A DNA stretch of 38,222 nt, taken from the NCBI GenBank assembly GCA_018262505.1, contig JAGSYV010000028.1, positions 1-38,222 on the forward strand, written 5' to 3'. The notes beneath the pieces were generated by a model, which worked only from the letters and a program-made list of their open reading frames with translations, made no database searches and had not been told where the DNA came from. Positions within the stretch are counted from its first letter, which is position 1, and the number at the start of each line of letters is the position of its first letter. The stretch is from Pseudomonadota bacterium (lineage in GTDB: Bacteria; Pseudomonadota; Alphaproteobacteria; Rhizobiales; Pleomorphomonadaceae). Shown piece by piece: positions 1 to 8,105 of this stretch. A program made the translations under genes and the position numbers.

Positions 1-393
1 GGTGTCGAGGTGCAGCTTGGTGAAGCCGGCCCTGGCGAAGGCGTCGATCATCACCTTGGCCTTGGCCATGGCTTCACTGGCCGGCAGCTTCTTCCACGGG
101 TTGGGGCCGAGGTGGTCGCCGCCCAGGATGACCTTCTCGAAGGGGAAGCCGACGCGCTTGGCGATGGTCTCGACGAAGTCGCGGAAGCCCTGCGGCGTCA
201 TGCCGGTGTAGCCGCCGTCCTGGTTGACCTGGTTGCAGGTGGCTTCGATCAGCACCAGCAGATCGAGGCGGGCAGCATGCCGCATCGCCGCCTCGATCAC
301 CACCGGATGGGCCGAGCAGATCGAGGGAATGCCGCGCAGGCCGGAGGTCCGGAAGCGCCACGTGGAAATGTCGCTCAGCGGGTTCATGGCCAT
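1..393 (-). CDS. Tagatose-1,6-bisphosphate aldolase subunit GatZ/KbaZ/AgaZ (partial, N-terminal 131 residues)
   Basis: This is the N-terminal 131 codons of a gene that runs off the left edge. The translation contains the family hallmarks [33 protein letters not shown] and [12 protein letters not shown], which are typical of GatZ/KbaZ/AgaZ. These cytoplasmic TIM-barrel proteins support or carry out cleavage of D-tagatose-1,6-bisphosphate to dihydroxyacetone phosphate and glyceraldehyde-3-phosphate. I chose the ATG at 393 because GGAG lies 8 nt upstream; a second in-frame ATG lies at 387. The start is only 4 nt past the stop of the upstream ATPase gene, so the two are almost certainly co-transcribed. 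With the SIS-domain isomerase and kinase upstream it suggests galactosamine-type or tagatose-type catabolism. The family call is firm. Whether it works with a separate GatY/KbaY partner cannot be seen here. Confidence 0.88.
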   Translation of the reverse strand, partial: MAMNPLSDISTWRFRTSGLRGIPSICSAHPVVIEAAMRHAARLDLLVLIEATCNQVNQDGGYTGMTPQGFRDFVETIAKRVGFPFEKVILGGDHLGPNPWKKLPASEAMAKAKVMIDAFARAGFTKLHLDT

Positions 394-397
394 GTCC

Positions 398-1474
398 TCA
401 GCTCCTCTCGATGCGCTGACCGGTGGCCCGATCGAACAGGTGAACACCGCCAGGGGCAATGGCGACGAAGGCGCTTGAAGTCTCCGCCACCCGTTCGGAG
501 TGGATGACAACGACCTGATGACGGCCGAAGCGGCCGAAGACGTGGGTTTCGTGGCCAGTCGGCTCGATGAGGTCGATGGCAAACGGCAGGGCACCGGCCG
601 TGTCGCCAGAGACGAAATTGAGGTGTTCAGGCCGGACGCCGACGGTCACAGGAGCACCCTCGGTCACCGGATGGTCGGCGAGCGGCAAGCGCAGACCATC
701 GTCAGTCTCGGCGAACAGCCGGTCGCCGTCGCGCCGCGCTGTCGCCTTGATGAGGTTCATCGCCGGCGAGCCGATGAAGGTGGCGACGAACAGATTGGCC
801 GGCCGATCGTAGACATCGAGAGGCGCTCCTATCTGCTCGACGCGGCCGCCATTCAGGATGACGATGCGGTCCGACATGGTCATGGCTTCGATCTGGTCGT
901 GCGTCACGTAGATCGAAGTCGTGCCCAGCCGCCGCTGCAAGGCCTTGATCTCGGTGCGCATCTGTACGCGGAGCTTGGCATCGAGGTTGGAAAGCGGCTC
1001 GTCGAACAGGAAGACGCGTGGCTTGCGGACGATCGCCCGCCCCATGGCGACGCGCTGGCGCTGGCCGCCTGATAGCGCCTTTGGCATGCGGTCGAGATAG
1101 GGCGTAAGGCCGAGCAGATCGGCAGCTTCCCTGACCGCTCGCACGATCTCCGCTTTTGGCACATCGCGGAGCTTCAGGCTAAAGCCCATGTTGTCGGCCA
1201 CCGACAGATGCGGGTAGAGGGCGTAGTTCTGGAACACCATGGCGATGTCGCGGTTCTTCGGCGCCACGTCGTTGACCTCGCGGCCGTCGATCGCAATGGT
1301 GCCGCCGGAGATGTCCTCTAGCCCGGCAATCATCCTGAGCAGGGTCGACTTGCCGCAGCCGGACGCGCCGATCAGCGAGATGAATTCGCCGTCGCGGATC
1401 GAAAGATCTATGCCGTGGATCACCTCCTCGGCGCCGTAGCGCTTGACGAGGCGGCGGATATCGACGGTGGCCAT
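398..1474 (-). CDS. Sugar ABC transporter ATP-binding protein, UgpC/MalK family
   Basis: This 358-residue cytoplasmic ATPase energises uptake by the two permeases encoded upstream. Visible motifs are Walker [10 protein letters not shown] (about 36-44), the Q-loop in FQNYALYPH (about 81-89), the signature LSGGQ (134-138) and Walker B VFLFDEP (154-160), followed by the C-terminal MalK-type regulatory OB-fold region. The length fits the UgpC/MsmX/MalK group of about 350-370 residues. The ATG at 1474 is preferred over an upstream in-frame start because AGGAG lies about 7 nt before it. It sits 58 nt after the SIS-domain gene and 4 nt before the GatZ-like gene, near the end of the operon. The sugar carried is not encoded in this subunit. 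Confidence 0.93.
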   Translation of the reverse strand: MATVDIRRLVKRYGAEEVIHGIDLSIRDGEFISLIGASGCGKSTLLRMIAGLEDISGGTIAIDGREVNDVAPKNRDIAMVFQNYALYPHLSVADNMGFSLKLRDVPKAEIVRAVREAADLLGLTPYLDRMPKALSGGQRQRVAMGRAIVRKPRVFLFDEPLSNLDAKLRVQMRTEIKALQRRLGTTSIYVTHDQIEAMTMSDRIVILNGGRVEQIGAPLDVYDRPANLFVATFIGSPAMNLIKATARRDGDRLFAETDDGLRLPLADHPVTEGAPVTVGVRPEHLNFVSGDTAGALPFAIDLIEPTGHETHVFGRFGRHQVVVIHSERVAETSSAFVAIAPGGVHLFDRATGQRIERS

Positions 1475-1532
1475 GGGAAACTCCTGCAATGGATCTTGCG
1501 GGTCGCCGGTCGCCCGGCGACCTCGACGCGGC

Positions 1533-2486
1533 TCAGCCGAGCACCACCACCTTGGAAAGGTGGCGCGGCTGGGTGCTGTCGATGTTCTTGGAATTGGCGA
1601 TCCGCTCGCCGAGGATCTGCAGCGCCGCCAGCATTTCCAGCGAGCGCTGCAGGCCGTGGGTTGCGATCGGCAGCGTCAGGTCGCCCGGCCCGCCGAGGCC
1701 GATGACCTTGGCGCCCTTCGCTCGGAGTTCGCCAACGAGCTTGGCCTCCTCGCCCGGCTGATCCTCGCTGTAGAGCATCACGATCAGCATATCCTCGTCG
1801 GCAAGGCTCATCGGACCATGGCGATATTCCATGGTGTGGAACGGCTGCGACACCGAAATGCTCATTTCCTGCAGCTTCAGCGCGCCCTCAGAGGCGATAC
1901 CGAAGTAGACGCCACCGCCGAGCACGACGAACTTGTGCCGCCCGGCGGCCACAGCCGGCGCCTTTTCGCTCATCGCCGCCACTGCAGCGCGCGCACCGGC
2001 CACCACAGCTTGCTCAACCTTCGCGCCGGCCATGCGCAGGCCCATCAACAGCATCAGGCTGGCCGACGACGACATGACGATGCCCTCGTCGGGGTGGGTT
2101 GGCGCGAAGGCGACGATATCGGCCGCCTTGGCCATCGAGCTGTCCTTCTCGCAGGTGATCGCCACGGTACGGATGCCGAGCTTGTGGCTCTCGCGAACCG
2201 CCTGCACCACTTCCGTCGATTCACCGCTGCGCGAGATGCCGACCACCACCACGCCGTTGAGGTCGGACAGATAGGAGCCGTGCCGCAGCGCCCATTCCGA
2301 GCCGGCCACGGCGATGGCGCGCTTGCCGTTCTCGTTGAAGGCGACAGCAAGGCTCATGGCGACATAGTAGGAGGTGCCGCAGCCGACGAAGACGTAGGTG
2401 TCGGCTTTGACGGTTGGCAGCGCGATGTCGATCGCCTTCTCCCAGAAGGGGAACTGCTCGACGATGACGCGTTCGGTGGTGTTCAT
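1533..2486 (-). CDS. SIS-domain aminosugar-phosphate isomerase/deaminase (AgaS/NagB-II-like)
   Basis: This 317-residue protein has two sugar-isomerase (SIS) domains. The first opens with YVFVGCGTSYYVAMSLA (about 30-46) and contains the phosphosugar-binding SRSGESTEVVQAV; the second includes GGGVYFGIASEGALKLQEM and the HTMEYRHGP segment found in GlmS-type isomerase domains. There is no glutaminase domain, so it is not a glucosamine-6-P synthase. In related proteins (AgaS, NagB-II, FrlB) this fold deaminates and isomerises an aminosugar-6-phosphate to a ketose-6-phosphate plus ammonia. Next to a GatZ/AgaZ gene and a BadF-type kinase the most economical reading is galactosamine-6-phosphate to tagatose-6-phosphate. 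That substrate is inference. It is shorter than enteric AgaS. The gene lies 33 nt after a permease gene in the same operon. Confidence 0.8.
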   Translation of the reverse strand: MNTTERVIVEQFPFWEKAIDIALPTVKADTYVFVGCGTSYYVAMSLAVAFNENGKRAIAVAGSEWALRHGSYLSDLNGVVVVGISRSGESTEVVQAVRESHKLGIRTVAITCEKDSSMAKAADIVAFAPTHPDEGIVMSSSASLMLLMGLRMAGAKVEQAVVAGARAAVAAMSEKAPAVAAGRHKFVVLGGGVYFGIASEGALKLQEMSISVSQPFHTMEYRHGPMSLADEDMLIVMLYSEDQPGEEAKLVGELRAKGAKVIGLGGPGDLTLPIATHGLQRSLEMLAALQILGERIANSKNIDSTQPRHLSKVVVLG

Positions 2487-2519
2487 GGGAAGGGGGTCCT
2501 TTTCTTATTCTTGAGGAGA

Positions 2520-3392
2520 TTACTTGGTCGCGCCGGCCATCAGCCCGCTCACGAGGTAGCGGTTGAGGAACAGCACGAGCAGAACGGGCGGGATGATGGC
2601 GAGGATGCCGGAGGCATTCATCAGGCCGAAGTCGATGTAATTCCGGGTCACGAATTCCGGGATCAGCACCGTCAGCGGTTTGGTGGCGAGCGTCGGCGAG
2701 AACACCAGGGGCACCATGAACTGGCCCCAGGCATTGAGGAAGGTGAGGATGGCGCTGGCGATCAATCCGGGCGCCGCCAGCGGCAGCACGATGTATACAA
2801 GGGTGTAGATGCGTCCGGCCCCATCGAGCCAGGCCGCTTCCTCGAGCGAAATCGGCATCGCCTGGTAGACCGACCGCATCAGCCACAGCGCCAGCGGCAG
2901 GAAGGCCGAGACGTAGATCAGTGTGATGCCGGTGTAGGTGTCGATCAGCTTCAGCGAGATCATCAGCCGGTAGAGCGGGATCATCACCGTGTAGGCGGGA
3001 ATGGCGAGCGTCGCCACCACGGCGACGAACAGCAGATCGCGGCCGGGAAACTCGAGCCGCACAAAGGCATAGGCGCCGAAGGCGGCGATCGCCACCGTCA
3101 CCACCGTTGCCAATATGGAGGTGATCAGGCTGTTGGCGAGCGCCGCCGAGAACTGCGGCCACACCGACTGGACGGCGTTGCCCTGCGACATGCTGGTGGC
3201 GCCGAACAGCTTGGCGTAGTGCTCGAAGGTGATCTGCTGCGGCCAGAGGGATGGGGCGCCGAGGAGGTTCAGCGGCGGCGTCAGCGAGGTGACCAGCGAC
3301 CAGTAGATCGGCCCGAGCGACCAGGCCACCAGCAAGGCCACGGCGAGGACGGTGCCGACCCGCCCAGGCAGCGTTGATATGAGACTGCGCAT
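2520..3392 (-). CDS. Carbohydrate ABC transporter permease, MalG-like
   Basis: This 290-residue inner-membrane permease has about six hydrophobic helices and the C-terminal EAA loop LEEAAWLDGAGRIYTLVYIV, which couples to the ATPase. The N-terminal segment VLAVALLVAWSLGPIYWSLV followed by a periplasmic loop is typical of the MalG/AraQ/UgpE (CUT1) subfamily. The ATG at 3392 begins one base after the stop codon of the other permease (3394-3396), with GAGG about 10 nt upstream, so translation is coupled. It partners with the 3394-4293 product to form the channel. The substrate cannot be read from the permease; the operon context points to an aminosugar or related sugar. Confidence 0.92.
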   Translation of the reverse strand: MRSLISTLPGRVGTVLAVALLVAWSLGPIYWSLVTSLTPPLNLLGAPSLWPQQITFEHYAKLFGATSMSQGNAVQSVWPQFSAALANSLITSILATVVTVAIAAFGAYAFVRLEFPGRDLLFVAVVATLAIPAYTVMIPLYRLMISLKLIDTYTGITLIYVSAFLPLALWLMRSVYQAMPISLEEAAWLDGAGRIYTLVYIVLPLAAPGLIASAILTFLNAWGQFMVPLVFSPTLATKPLTVLIPEFVTRNYIDFGLMNASGILAIIPPVLLVLFLNRYLVSGLMAGATK

Positions 3393-3393
3393 G

Positions 3394-4293
3394 TCAGTCG
3401 TACCTCGTTTCGCGATAGACCCGGAGCACATAGATCAGCGACACCAGAAGCGAGGCGAGCATCGCCAGGATCGACAGTGCCATGCCGCTCGAAAAGCGCA
3501 GGTTCTGGAAGGCTGTCAGGTAGACCTGGATGATCACCGAACGGGTATCGAGGCTTGAGCCGGACAGGATCCACGCCTCGTCGAACAGGTTGAAGGCGAA
3601 CACCGTCGATTGGCTGAGTGCGATGGCGACGCCGCTTGAGATCAGCGGCAGCGTCACCAGACGGAAGCTCTTGATCGGTCCGGCGCCGTCGAGCCGTGCC
3701 GCCTCATAGAGGTCACGGGGAATGCTCTGCAACGCCGCCAGGAGGATCACTGCCGTCAGCGGCATCATCCGCCAGACATGCACCAGCGATACCAGGAACA
3801 GCGCAGTCGCCTGATCGTTGAACCAGACCTTGCGAGAGTCGATGAAGCCGAGCGACAGCAGCACGTGGTTGAGCAGGCCATAACTGGGATTGAAGATCCA
3901 CATCCAGACGATGGCGTTGACCACCGGCGGCAGGCACCAGGGCAGCACGGTGATGGCGAGCAGCCATTGCCGGCCGTGTTTCACGCGGTTGAGCAGCAGC
4001 GCCGCGCCCATGCCGCCGACCGTCTCCAGCACTACTGCCATCGCCACGTAGGCGAAGGTATTGAGCCAGGCTGTCTGCACGTTGCCGTCAGTGAGCAGGC
4101 CGCCGTAGTTGGCAAGACCCACAAAGGGGGTGCCCGCCTTCATCGGGTCGATCCGATAGAAGCTGTCGACCACGGAGGTGGCGAGCGGCCAGAATACCAG
4201 GCCACCCATGATGGCGACGATGGGAATGACGAGCGCGGCGGCGAGGGCGAGTTCGCCCGGCTTGCGGTTTCGTCTGGGAGTGGAGGTGGACAT
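3394..4293 (-). CDS. Carbohydrate ABC transporter permease, MalF-like
   Basis: This 299-residue permease has six predicted membrane helices. After a short basic N-terminus (MSTSTPRRNRKPGE) comes a first helix rich in Ala/Val/Ile. The EAA loop is YEAARLDGAGPIKSFRLVTL, and the C-terminus ends in a last helix and RETRYD. This is the MalF/UgpA type partner of the next gene. I chose ATG 4293; a TTG codon 24 nt upstream is in frame but has no better ribosome-binding site. It follows the binding-protein gene after a 170-nt gap that contains a strong stem-loop, and its stop nearly touches the next permease start. Confidence 0.9.
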   Translation of the reverse strand: MSTSTPRRNRKPGELALAAALVIPIVAIMGGLVFWPLATSVVDSFYRIDPMKAGTPFVGLANYGGLLTDGNVQTAWLNTFAYVAMAVVLETVGGMGAALLLNRVKHGRQWLLAITVLPWCLPPVVNAIVWMWIFNPSYGLLNHVLLSLGFIDSRKVWFNDQATALFLVSLVHVWRMMPLTAVILLAALQSIPRDLYEAARLDGAGPIKSFRLVTLPLISSGVAIALSQSTVFAFNLFDEAWILSGSSLDTRSVIIQVYLTAFQNLRFSSGMALSILAMLASLLVSLIYVLRVYRETRYD

Positions 4294-4420
4294 CAGAACT
4301 CTGCGATCCCTGGGCAACCGTCAAGCGCGCGAGACAACGTCCCGGGCGTCAGGCGGCGCCGTGGCAGGAAAGGAAGGGCGGGCAATCCGCCGCTTTTGTG
4401 AAGCAGGGCGGCGGCCGGCT

Positions 4421-4450
4421 CCGCCGTCCGGTCTGGCTCCCGGACGGCGG
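4421..4450 (-). promoter_or_regulatory. Stem-loop between binding-protein and permease genes
   Basis: CCGCCGTCCGG (4421-4431) and CCGGACGGCGG (4440-4450) form a perfect 11-bp stem with an 8-nt loop, 13 nt after the stop codon of the binding-protein gene. There is no U-tract after it on the minus strand, so it is unlikely to be a full terminator. Such structures commonly protect the upstream binding-protein mRNA from 3' exonucleases or cause partial read-through, giving more binding protein than permease. That role is inferred. Confidence 0.6.
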
Positions 4451-4463
4451 TCGGGACCGGCGG

Positions 4464-5714
4464 TTAGTTGCTTTGTGCGTCCACCGCCGCTTTGGCGATC
4501 GCCGTGATGGCGTCGTCGACACTGAGTTGCCCCTTGGCGGCCTGGTTTATGGCGCTGGCCACCGCGGTCGAGAATTGCGGATACCAGCCGGGCGTGCCTT
4601 GAGCGATCAGCGGTTCGACGACGGCCGCTTGTTCGAGCAGCACGTCGCCCTGCTTCAGCTTGCCCTGCTCGTTGAGTGTTCTGAGCACCGACATGCGCGG
4701 CGGCAGGTTGCCGAGCGTCTCATAGGCGGCGATCTGGTTCTGAGGCATGTTCAGCCAGGTAATGAAGGTTTCCGCCGCCTTGGCGTTGGCGGCACCGACC
4801 GGAATGCCGACCGCCTCGGGCAGTCCGAACGTGCGCGATTTGCCGGTCACCGACGGCATCAGCGCCGCCGCGACGTCGTTCGCCACCTGCGACTTGGCCG
4901 GATCACTGTAGACGGAAAGGTTACCCGCCCAGCCCGCCACATCGAATGTGAGCTTGCCGGCCTTGAAGACCTCCTGCACCTCGACGTCCTTGAGACCGGT
5001 TGCCGCCGGATCGATCAGCCCGTCCTTTAATGCACCAATTTCAAAGGCCAACGCCTTGTAGCCGCCGGAGCCCTTGGCCGTGAACAGCGGTTTGAAGTCC
5101 TTGTCGAACAGGTCTCCACCGAAGACCTTGGTCAAAAGATACCAAGCGGTCGAGGTTCCCTCGGTCGCCGACAGCGGCAGGCCGATGGGATATTCGGCGA
5201 TGCCGGCGCTCTTCACGGCCTTGGCCGCCGCCAGCAACTCGTCGGGCGTCTTGGGCGCCGCCTTGATGCCGGCCTTGTCGAGGTGGGCCTTGTTGTAGAT
5301 CAGGATGCGGAAATCGTTGCTGTAAGGCACGGCCAACAGCTTGCCGTCGTAGCGGAAGATCGAGGCTGTGGGGATGTCGGCGATCACCGCCTTGTCGATC
5401 TTGTCATCGAGCGGTTCATACCAGTTGGCGGCGCCGAACTGGCCGACCCAGGACCAGTCCACTTCGGTGGCATCGGCGGGTGCCGTGCCGGCCACCATCG
5501 ATGTGATGATCTTGGTGCGGATATCGTCCCAGCCGAGCGTCTGCGCATCGAGCGTCACGCTGGCATCCTTGGCGAAACGATCGGTCATCTCCTTGGGCAA
5601 CGTGCCCCACGGCGGTAGCAGCACGGTGAGTGCGTCGGCGGCAAATGCGCTGCCGGCGAAAGAGGCGAGGAGTGGCAAGGTCAGTGCTGAAGCAAGAAAA
5701 TCACGTCTTTTCAT
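4464..5714 (-). CDS. ABC transporter extracellular sugar-binding protein (family 1)
   Basis: This 416-residue periplasmic binding protein captures the sugar for the importer encoded downstream. It begins with a signal peptide, MKRRDFLASALTLPLLASFA and a few more small residues, with cleavage expected near residue 25 (AFA/ADA). The paired arginines resemble a Tat-type signal, although Sec export is also possible. The mature protein has the mixed alpha/beta pattern of MalE-like binding proteins, including AVPYSNDFRILIYNKAHLDKAG, a family-typical ligand-domain segment. The start at 5714 gives the complete signal sequence. It is the first transporter gene of the minus-strand cluster and is separated from the kinase gene by 143 nt that hold a GATCGAA inverted repeat. 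The ligand is unknown; an aminosugar is suggested by the neighbours. Confidence 0.9.
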   Translation of the reverse strand: MKRRDFLASALTLPLLASFAGSAFAADALTVLLPPWGTLPKEMTDRFAKDASVTLDAQTLGWDDIRTKIITSMVAGTAPADATEVDWSWVGQFGAANWYEPLDDKIDKAVIADIPTASIFRYDGKLLAVPYSNDFRILIYNKAHLDKAGIKAAPKTPDELLAAAKAVKSAGIAEYPIGLPLSATEGTSTAWYLLTKVFGGDLFDKDFKPLFTAKGSGGYKALAFEIGALKDGLIDPAATGLKDVEVQEVFKAGKLTFDVAGWAGNLSVYSDPAKSQVANDVAAALMPSVTGKSRTFGLPEAVGIPVGAANAKAAETFITWLNMPQNQIAAYETLGNLPPRMSVLRTLNEQGKLKQGDVLLEQAAVVEPLIAQGTPGWYPQFSTAVASAINQAAKGQLSVDDAITAIAKAAVDAQSN

Positions 5715-5764
5715 TATCGTTCCCCTTCTTGGTCAGAGTGCCTTTCCAGAGCGCTCGCCGGCTC

Positions 5765-5780
5765 GATCGAAACTTCGATC
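5765..5780. promoter_or_regulatory. GATCGAA inverted repeat, candidate operator
   Basis: GATCGAA (5765-5771) and TTCGATC (5774-5780) form a perfect 7-bp inverted repeat around a 2-nt centre, 51-66 nt before the start of the binding-protein gene. The element CGATCAA at its right side also occurs at 7648-7654, in front of the DeoR-family gene of the same cluster. It may be a shared regulator-binding site. This is inferred from position and sequence only. Confidence 0.35.
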
Positions 5781-5857
5781 AAGGGGCAAACGCGCCGGAT
5801 TGTTGCTTGAACGTCCACTTCTCGATCCGGCCTTCTCAGCCAGGTCGAGGGAAAGCT

Positions 5858-6799
5858 CTAGGCGAGAGCGCTCCGAAGGGCGGCGTCCAAGCGGTCGACC
5901 CAGGCGTCATCGACAGCCCAGCCGGCGAGCCGAGCGGCCCTGAGCGCCGCCCCACCGACGGGCGGCAGGCGCGGCGTCGATGGCAGCGCGCCGAGGCGCG
6001 TCGCCATGTGATCTGGCACGACGGCGGCGTTGAACACGCCGCCGGCGTAGCTCCAGCGAATGGGCGTCGTGCCTCCGCAACGGCGCCAAGCGATGATCAG
6101 TTGTTCGGAAAGTTCGGCGGCTGCGCGTTCGAGCAGACTGCTGGCGACGCTATCGCCGCCGGTGGCAAGGCTCGTTACGTGGCGAGCGAGACCGGCAATG
6201 CCCGAACGGCGGTTCTCCAGGCCGTAGCACCAGGCCATGAGCTGATCAGGCTCGATATCCATGGCGGCAAACATCTTGGCCGCGAAAGCCGGCGACGGTT
6301 CGCGGCCGTCGATATGGCGCGACAACAGAGCGAGCACTTCGCGGCCGAGCCAATAGGCGCTGCCCTCGTCACCAAAGATATCGCCCCATCCGCCGACCCG
6401 GATATGCGAGCTGTCGGGCTCGCCGAGACTCGCCCAGGCCATGGAGCCGGTGCCGGCCAGGATGAGGGCGCCAGCGCCGCAGGCAAAGGCACCGTCGAAG
6501 GCAATACGAACGTCGTTCTCGACAATGGCATTATTCGGAAAGTGAAGCCGAACGGCGGCGATCTGCGCCTCGCTATACGCCTCGACCTCACCATGAAACG
6601 GCAGACCGAACGCCGACGCCTGGAGATCGGCGTCGCCAACACTGGCGGCAAGAGCGGCGATCTCCGCGGCCCAATCGCCATCGGCGGTGGGGTCGAAGCT
6701 CGGCAGATGCCGCAGCGAGACAATGCCGGCGTCCGGTGCCACCAGGGCTGCGACGGTCTTGGTGCCGCCGCTGTCGACGCCGAGAACGAGGCCGCTCAT
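5858..6799 (-). CDS. BadF/BadG/BcrA-type ATPase, aminosugar kinase-like
   Basis: This 313-residue protein of the ASKHA (actin-like ATPase) fold belongs to the family that includes N-acetylglucosamine kinase. The N-terminal phosphate loop is LGVDSGGTKT (about 6-15), a second nucleotide-binding segment is ILAGTGSMAW (about 117-126), the characteristic GWGDIFGDEGSAYWLG follows at about 137-152, and YAGGVF lies near 269. Members of the family phosphorylate GlcNAc, glucosamine or related sugars in the cytoplasm at the expense of ATP. Its ATG overlaps the stop of the DeoR-family gene by 4 nt, so the two are translationally coupled. With the SIS-domain enzyme downstream it could phosphorylate imported galactosamine or glucosamine. 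The exact sugar is inferred, not shown. Confidence 0.85.
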   Translation of the reverse strand: MSGLVLGVDSGGTKTVAALVAPDAGIVSLRHLPSFDPTADGDWAAEIAALAASVGDADLQASAFGLPFHGEVEAYSEAQIAAVRLHFPNNAIVENDVRIAFDGAFACGAGALILAGTGSMAWASLGEPDSSHIRVGGWGDIFGDEGSAYWLGREVLALLSRHIDGREPSPAFAAKMFAAMDIEPDQLMAWCYGLENRRSGIAGLARHVTSLATGGDSVASSLLERAAAELSEQLIIAWRRCGGTTPIRWSYAGGVFNAAVVPDHMATRLGALPSTPRLPPVGGAALRAARLAGWAVDDAWVDRLDAALRSALA

Positions 6800-7602
6800 G
6801 CTGCGTCCTCGCCCTGATCGGCGGCTTCATCGATCTCAACGCTGACCACCCGCGTTTGGCAGCCGGCCTCAGTCAGCTTGTCCAGCCACGGGGCGGCGAG
6901 GCTGTCGTCGGTGATCAGATCGAGCCGCTCGTCGAGCCGTGTCACCTGGTAGGTGGCGCGCGGCCCGAACTTGCTGGCATCTGCAAGGACAGTGGTGCGC
7001 GCCGCCCGGGTGATCATCTTCTCGTTGAGGCGCGCCTCGTCCTCATCCATCGTGTAGGTGTAGCCGTCGTCACCCACCGTGCTGGCGCCGAGGAACAGCT
7101 GATCGAACCACAGCCGTTCCAGCATACTCTCGGCCAGCGCCCCAAGGACCGAGGCGTTGCGCGAGCGAAGACGGCCACCGAGCAGCGTGACCTGAACGTC
7201 GCGGATATCGGTCAGCACCTGCGCCACGGCCAGGCAATTGGTGAATACCGAAAGCGGCAGCGGGTTCATCCGGATGCGACGGGCGACCTGCAATACGGTG
7301 GTGCCGGCATCAAGAAACACCGACATGTCCGGGCTGAGGTCGGCGTAGGCGGCAAGACCGATCGCTCGCTTGGCGGCGATGCAGGTCTGCTCCCGCACCT
7401 CGAAGGCGGCCTCGATGCCCGCTGAATCGGCGATCCGGGCGCCGCCATGGGTGCGGTGGATTGCCCCTTCCGCCTCGAGAGTGAGCAGGTCCCGACGCAC
7501 GGTCGGAAGTGAGGCCCCGACGGCCTCGGCGATCTCATGGATCGAGGCCGATGTCTTTTCGAACAGGTAATGGCGGATGGCCGACAGACGGTCGTCCTTC
7601 AT
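6796..7602 (-). CDS. DeoR/GlpR-family transcriptional regulator
   Basis: This 268-residue regulator has an N-terminal winged helix-turn-helix (RLSAIRHYLFEKTSASIHEI, then SLPTVRRDLLTLEAEGAIHR, with HGGARI) and a C-terminal sugar-phosphate-sensing domain with GASTVGDDGYTYTMDEDEA and the terminal-domain motif VLADASKFG. DeoR-family proteins such as AgaR, GlpR and GatR repress sugar operons and are released by a phosphorylated intermediate. I chose ATG 7602, which has AGGA 7 nt upstream; in-frame upstream starts would run into the promoter. It is the first gene of the aminosugar-like operon and probably controls it and itself. A candidate promoter and GATC-containing repeats lie directly in front. 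Confidence 0.92.
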   Translation of the reverse strand: MKDDRLSAIRHYLFEKTSASIHEIAEAVGASLPTVRRDLLTLEAEGAIHRTHGGARIADSAGIEAAFEVREQTCIAAKRAIGLAAYADLSPDMSVFLDAGTTVLQVARRIRMNPLPLSVFTNCLAVAQVLTDIRDVQVTLLGGRLRSRNASVLGALAESMLERLWFDQLFLGASTVGDDGYTYTMDEDEARLNEKMITRAARTTVLADASKFGPRATYQVTRLDERLDLITDDSLAAPWLDKLTEAGCQTRVVSVEIDEAADQGEDAA

Positions 7603-7630
7603 GGTCTGATCCTTTATGATCGCACATCGG

Positions 7631-7690
7631 ATTAGGATCCACATAACGATCAATGTCAATCAGATTTTTGATCATATAATGATCGTTTGA
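7631..7690 (-). promoter_or_regulatory. Candidate promoter and operator of the DeoR-led operon
   Basis: On the minus strand TTGACA (7659-7654) is separated by exactly 17 nt from CCTAAT (7636-7631), a good sigma70-type pair giving a leader of about 20 nt before ATG 7602. The surrounding AT-rich stretch carries several GATC-centred elements: CGATCAA at 7648-7654 and the imperfect dyad GATCATATAATGATC at 7670-7684. The combination suggests a repressor site, most likely for the adjacent DeoR-type protein. It is supported by sequence pattern only. Confidence 0.5.
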
Positions 7691-8105
7691 CCTGTGTATG
7701 GTCGAGGAGGCCTTGCCGCATCTGTTGAGCCGTTCGGCGTCGCTCTCAGGCGAGTTTGCGCCAAGAGATTGACTTAATGCGTTTTCTTGGTCGTTGCCTG
7801 GCATTCTCTAGAGGCGCACGGACCGTCTCGTGCTGCCGCGCGGCAGCATGTTGGGATTCTGCTCTTCCGGCTCGGAGCAGGGCGACCGCCAGCAGCAGGA
7901 ACGCGGATTTCGGTCTCGACAGCCCGATTACGGCGCGCGATAGATACGGCCGCTTTCGCCCGTTGCCGGATCATGAAGATACCGCCGGCCTGCCGGCACC
8001 GCGATTCTGTCGAAATCGCGCGAGGCGGCGCAATGCCTGCCGCATATCGTCACCGGCTGGGCGCCGGGAGTTGCGCTCATACATCAGGTCTTGAAGGAGG
8101 GTTCC
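7691..8105. other. Geneless stretch between DeoR-family gene and hydroquinone reductase
   Basis: No convincing gene is seen in these 415 nt on either strand; open frames here lack family motifs and ribosome-binding sites. The stretch contains a perfect 18-bp palindrome (7831-7848) and a hairpin with CGCGATT (8000-8006) and AATCGCG (8014-8020) arms around a 7-nt loop. It probably holds the promoter of the gene at 8106, but I cannot identify convincing boxes. Confidence 0.5.
7831..7848. repeat. Perfect 18-bp GC-rich palindrome
   Basis: TGCTGCCGCGCGGCAGCA is its own reverse complement. It lies isolated in a geneless region, about 230 nt upstream of the divergently placed 7602 start and 258 nt before the 8106 start. 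No T-tract follows on either strand, so it is not an obvious terminator. It could be a protein-binding site or a cruciform-forming element; its function is unknown. Confidence 0.6.

Noticed and set aside
1443..3377. Long plus-strand open frame (over 600 codons) opposite the SIS-domain and permease genes
   Set aside because: It is antisense to genes with clear motifs, its translation is low-complexity His/Gly/Arg/Asp-rich, and it has no domain. It is a high-GC shadow frame.
7691..8105. Small genes in the region before the hydroquinone reductase
   Set aside because: Several frames of 60-110 codons overlap one another on both strands, none with a ribosome-binding site or family pattern.
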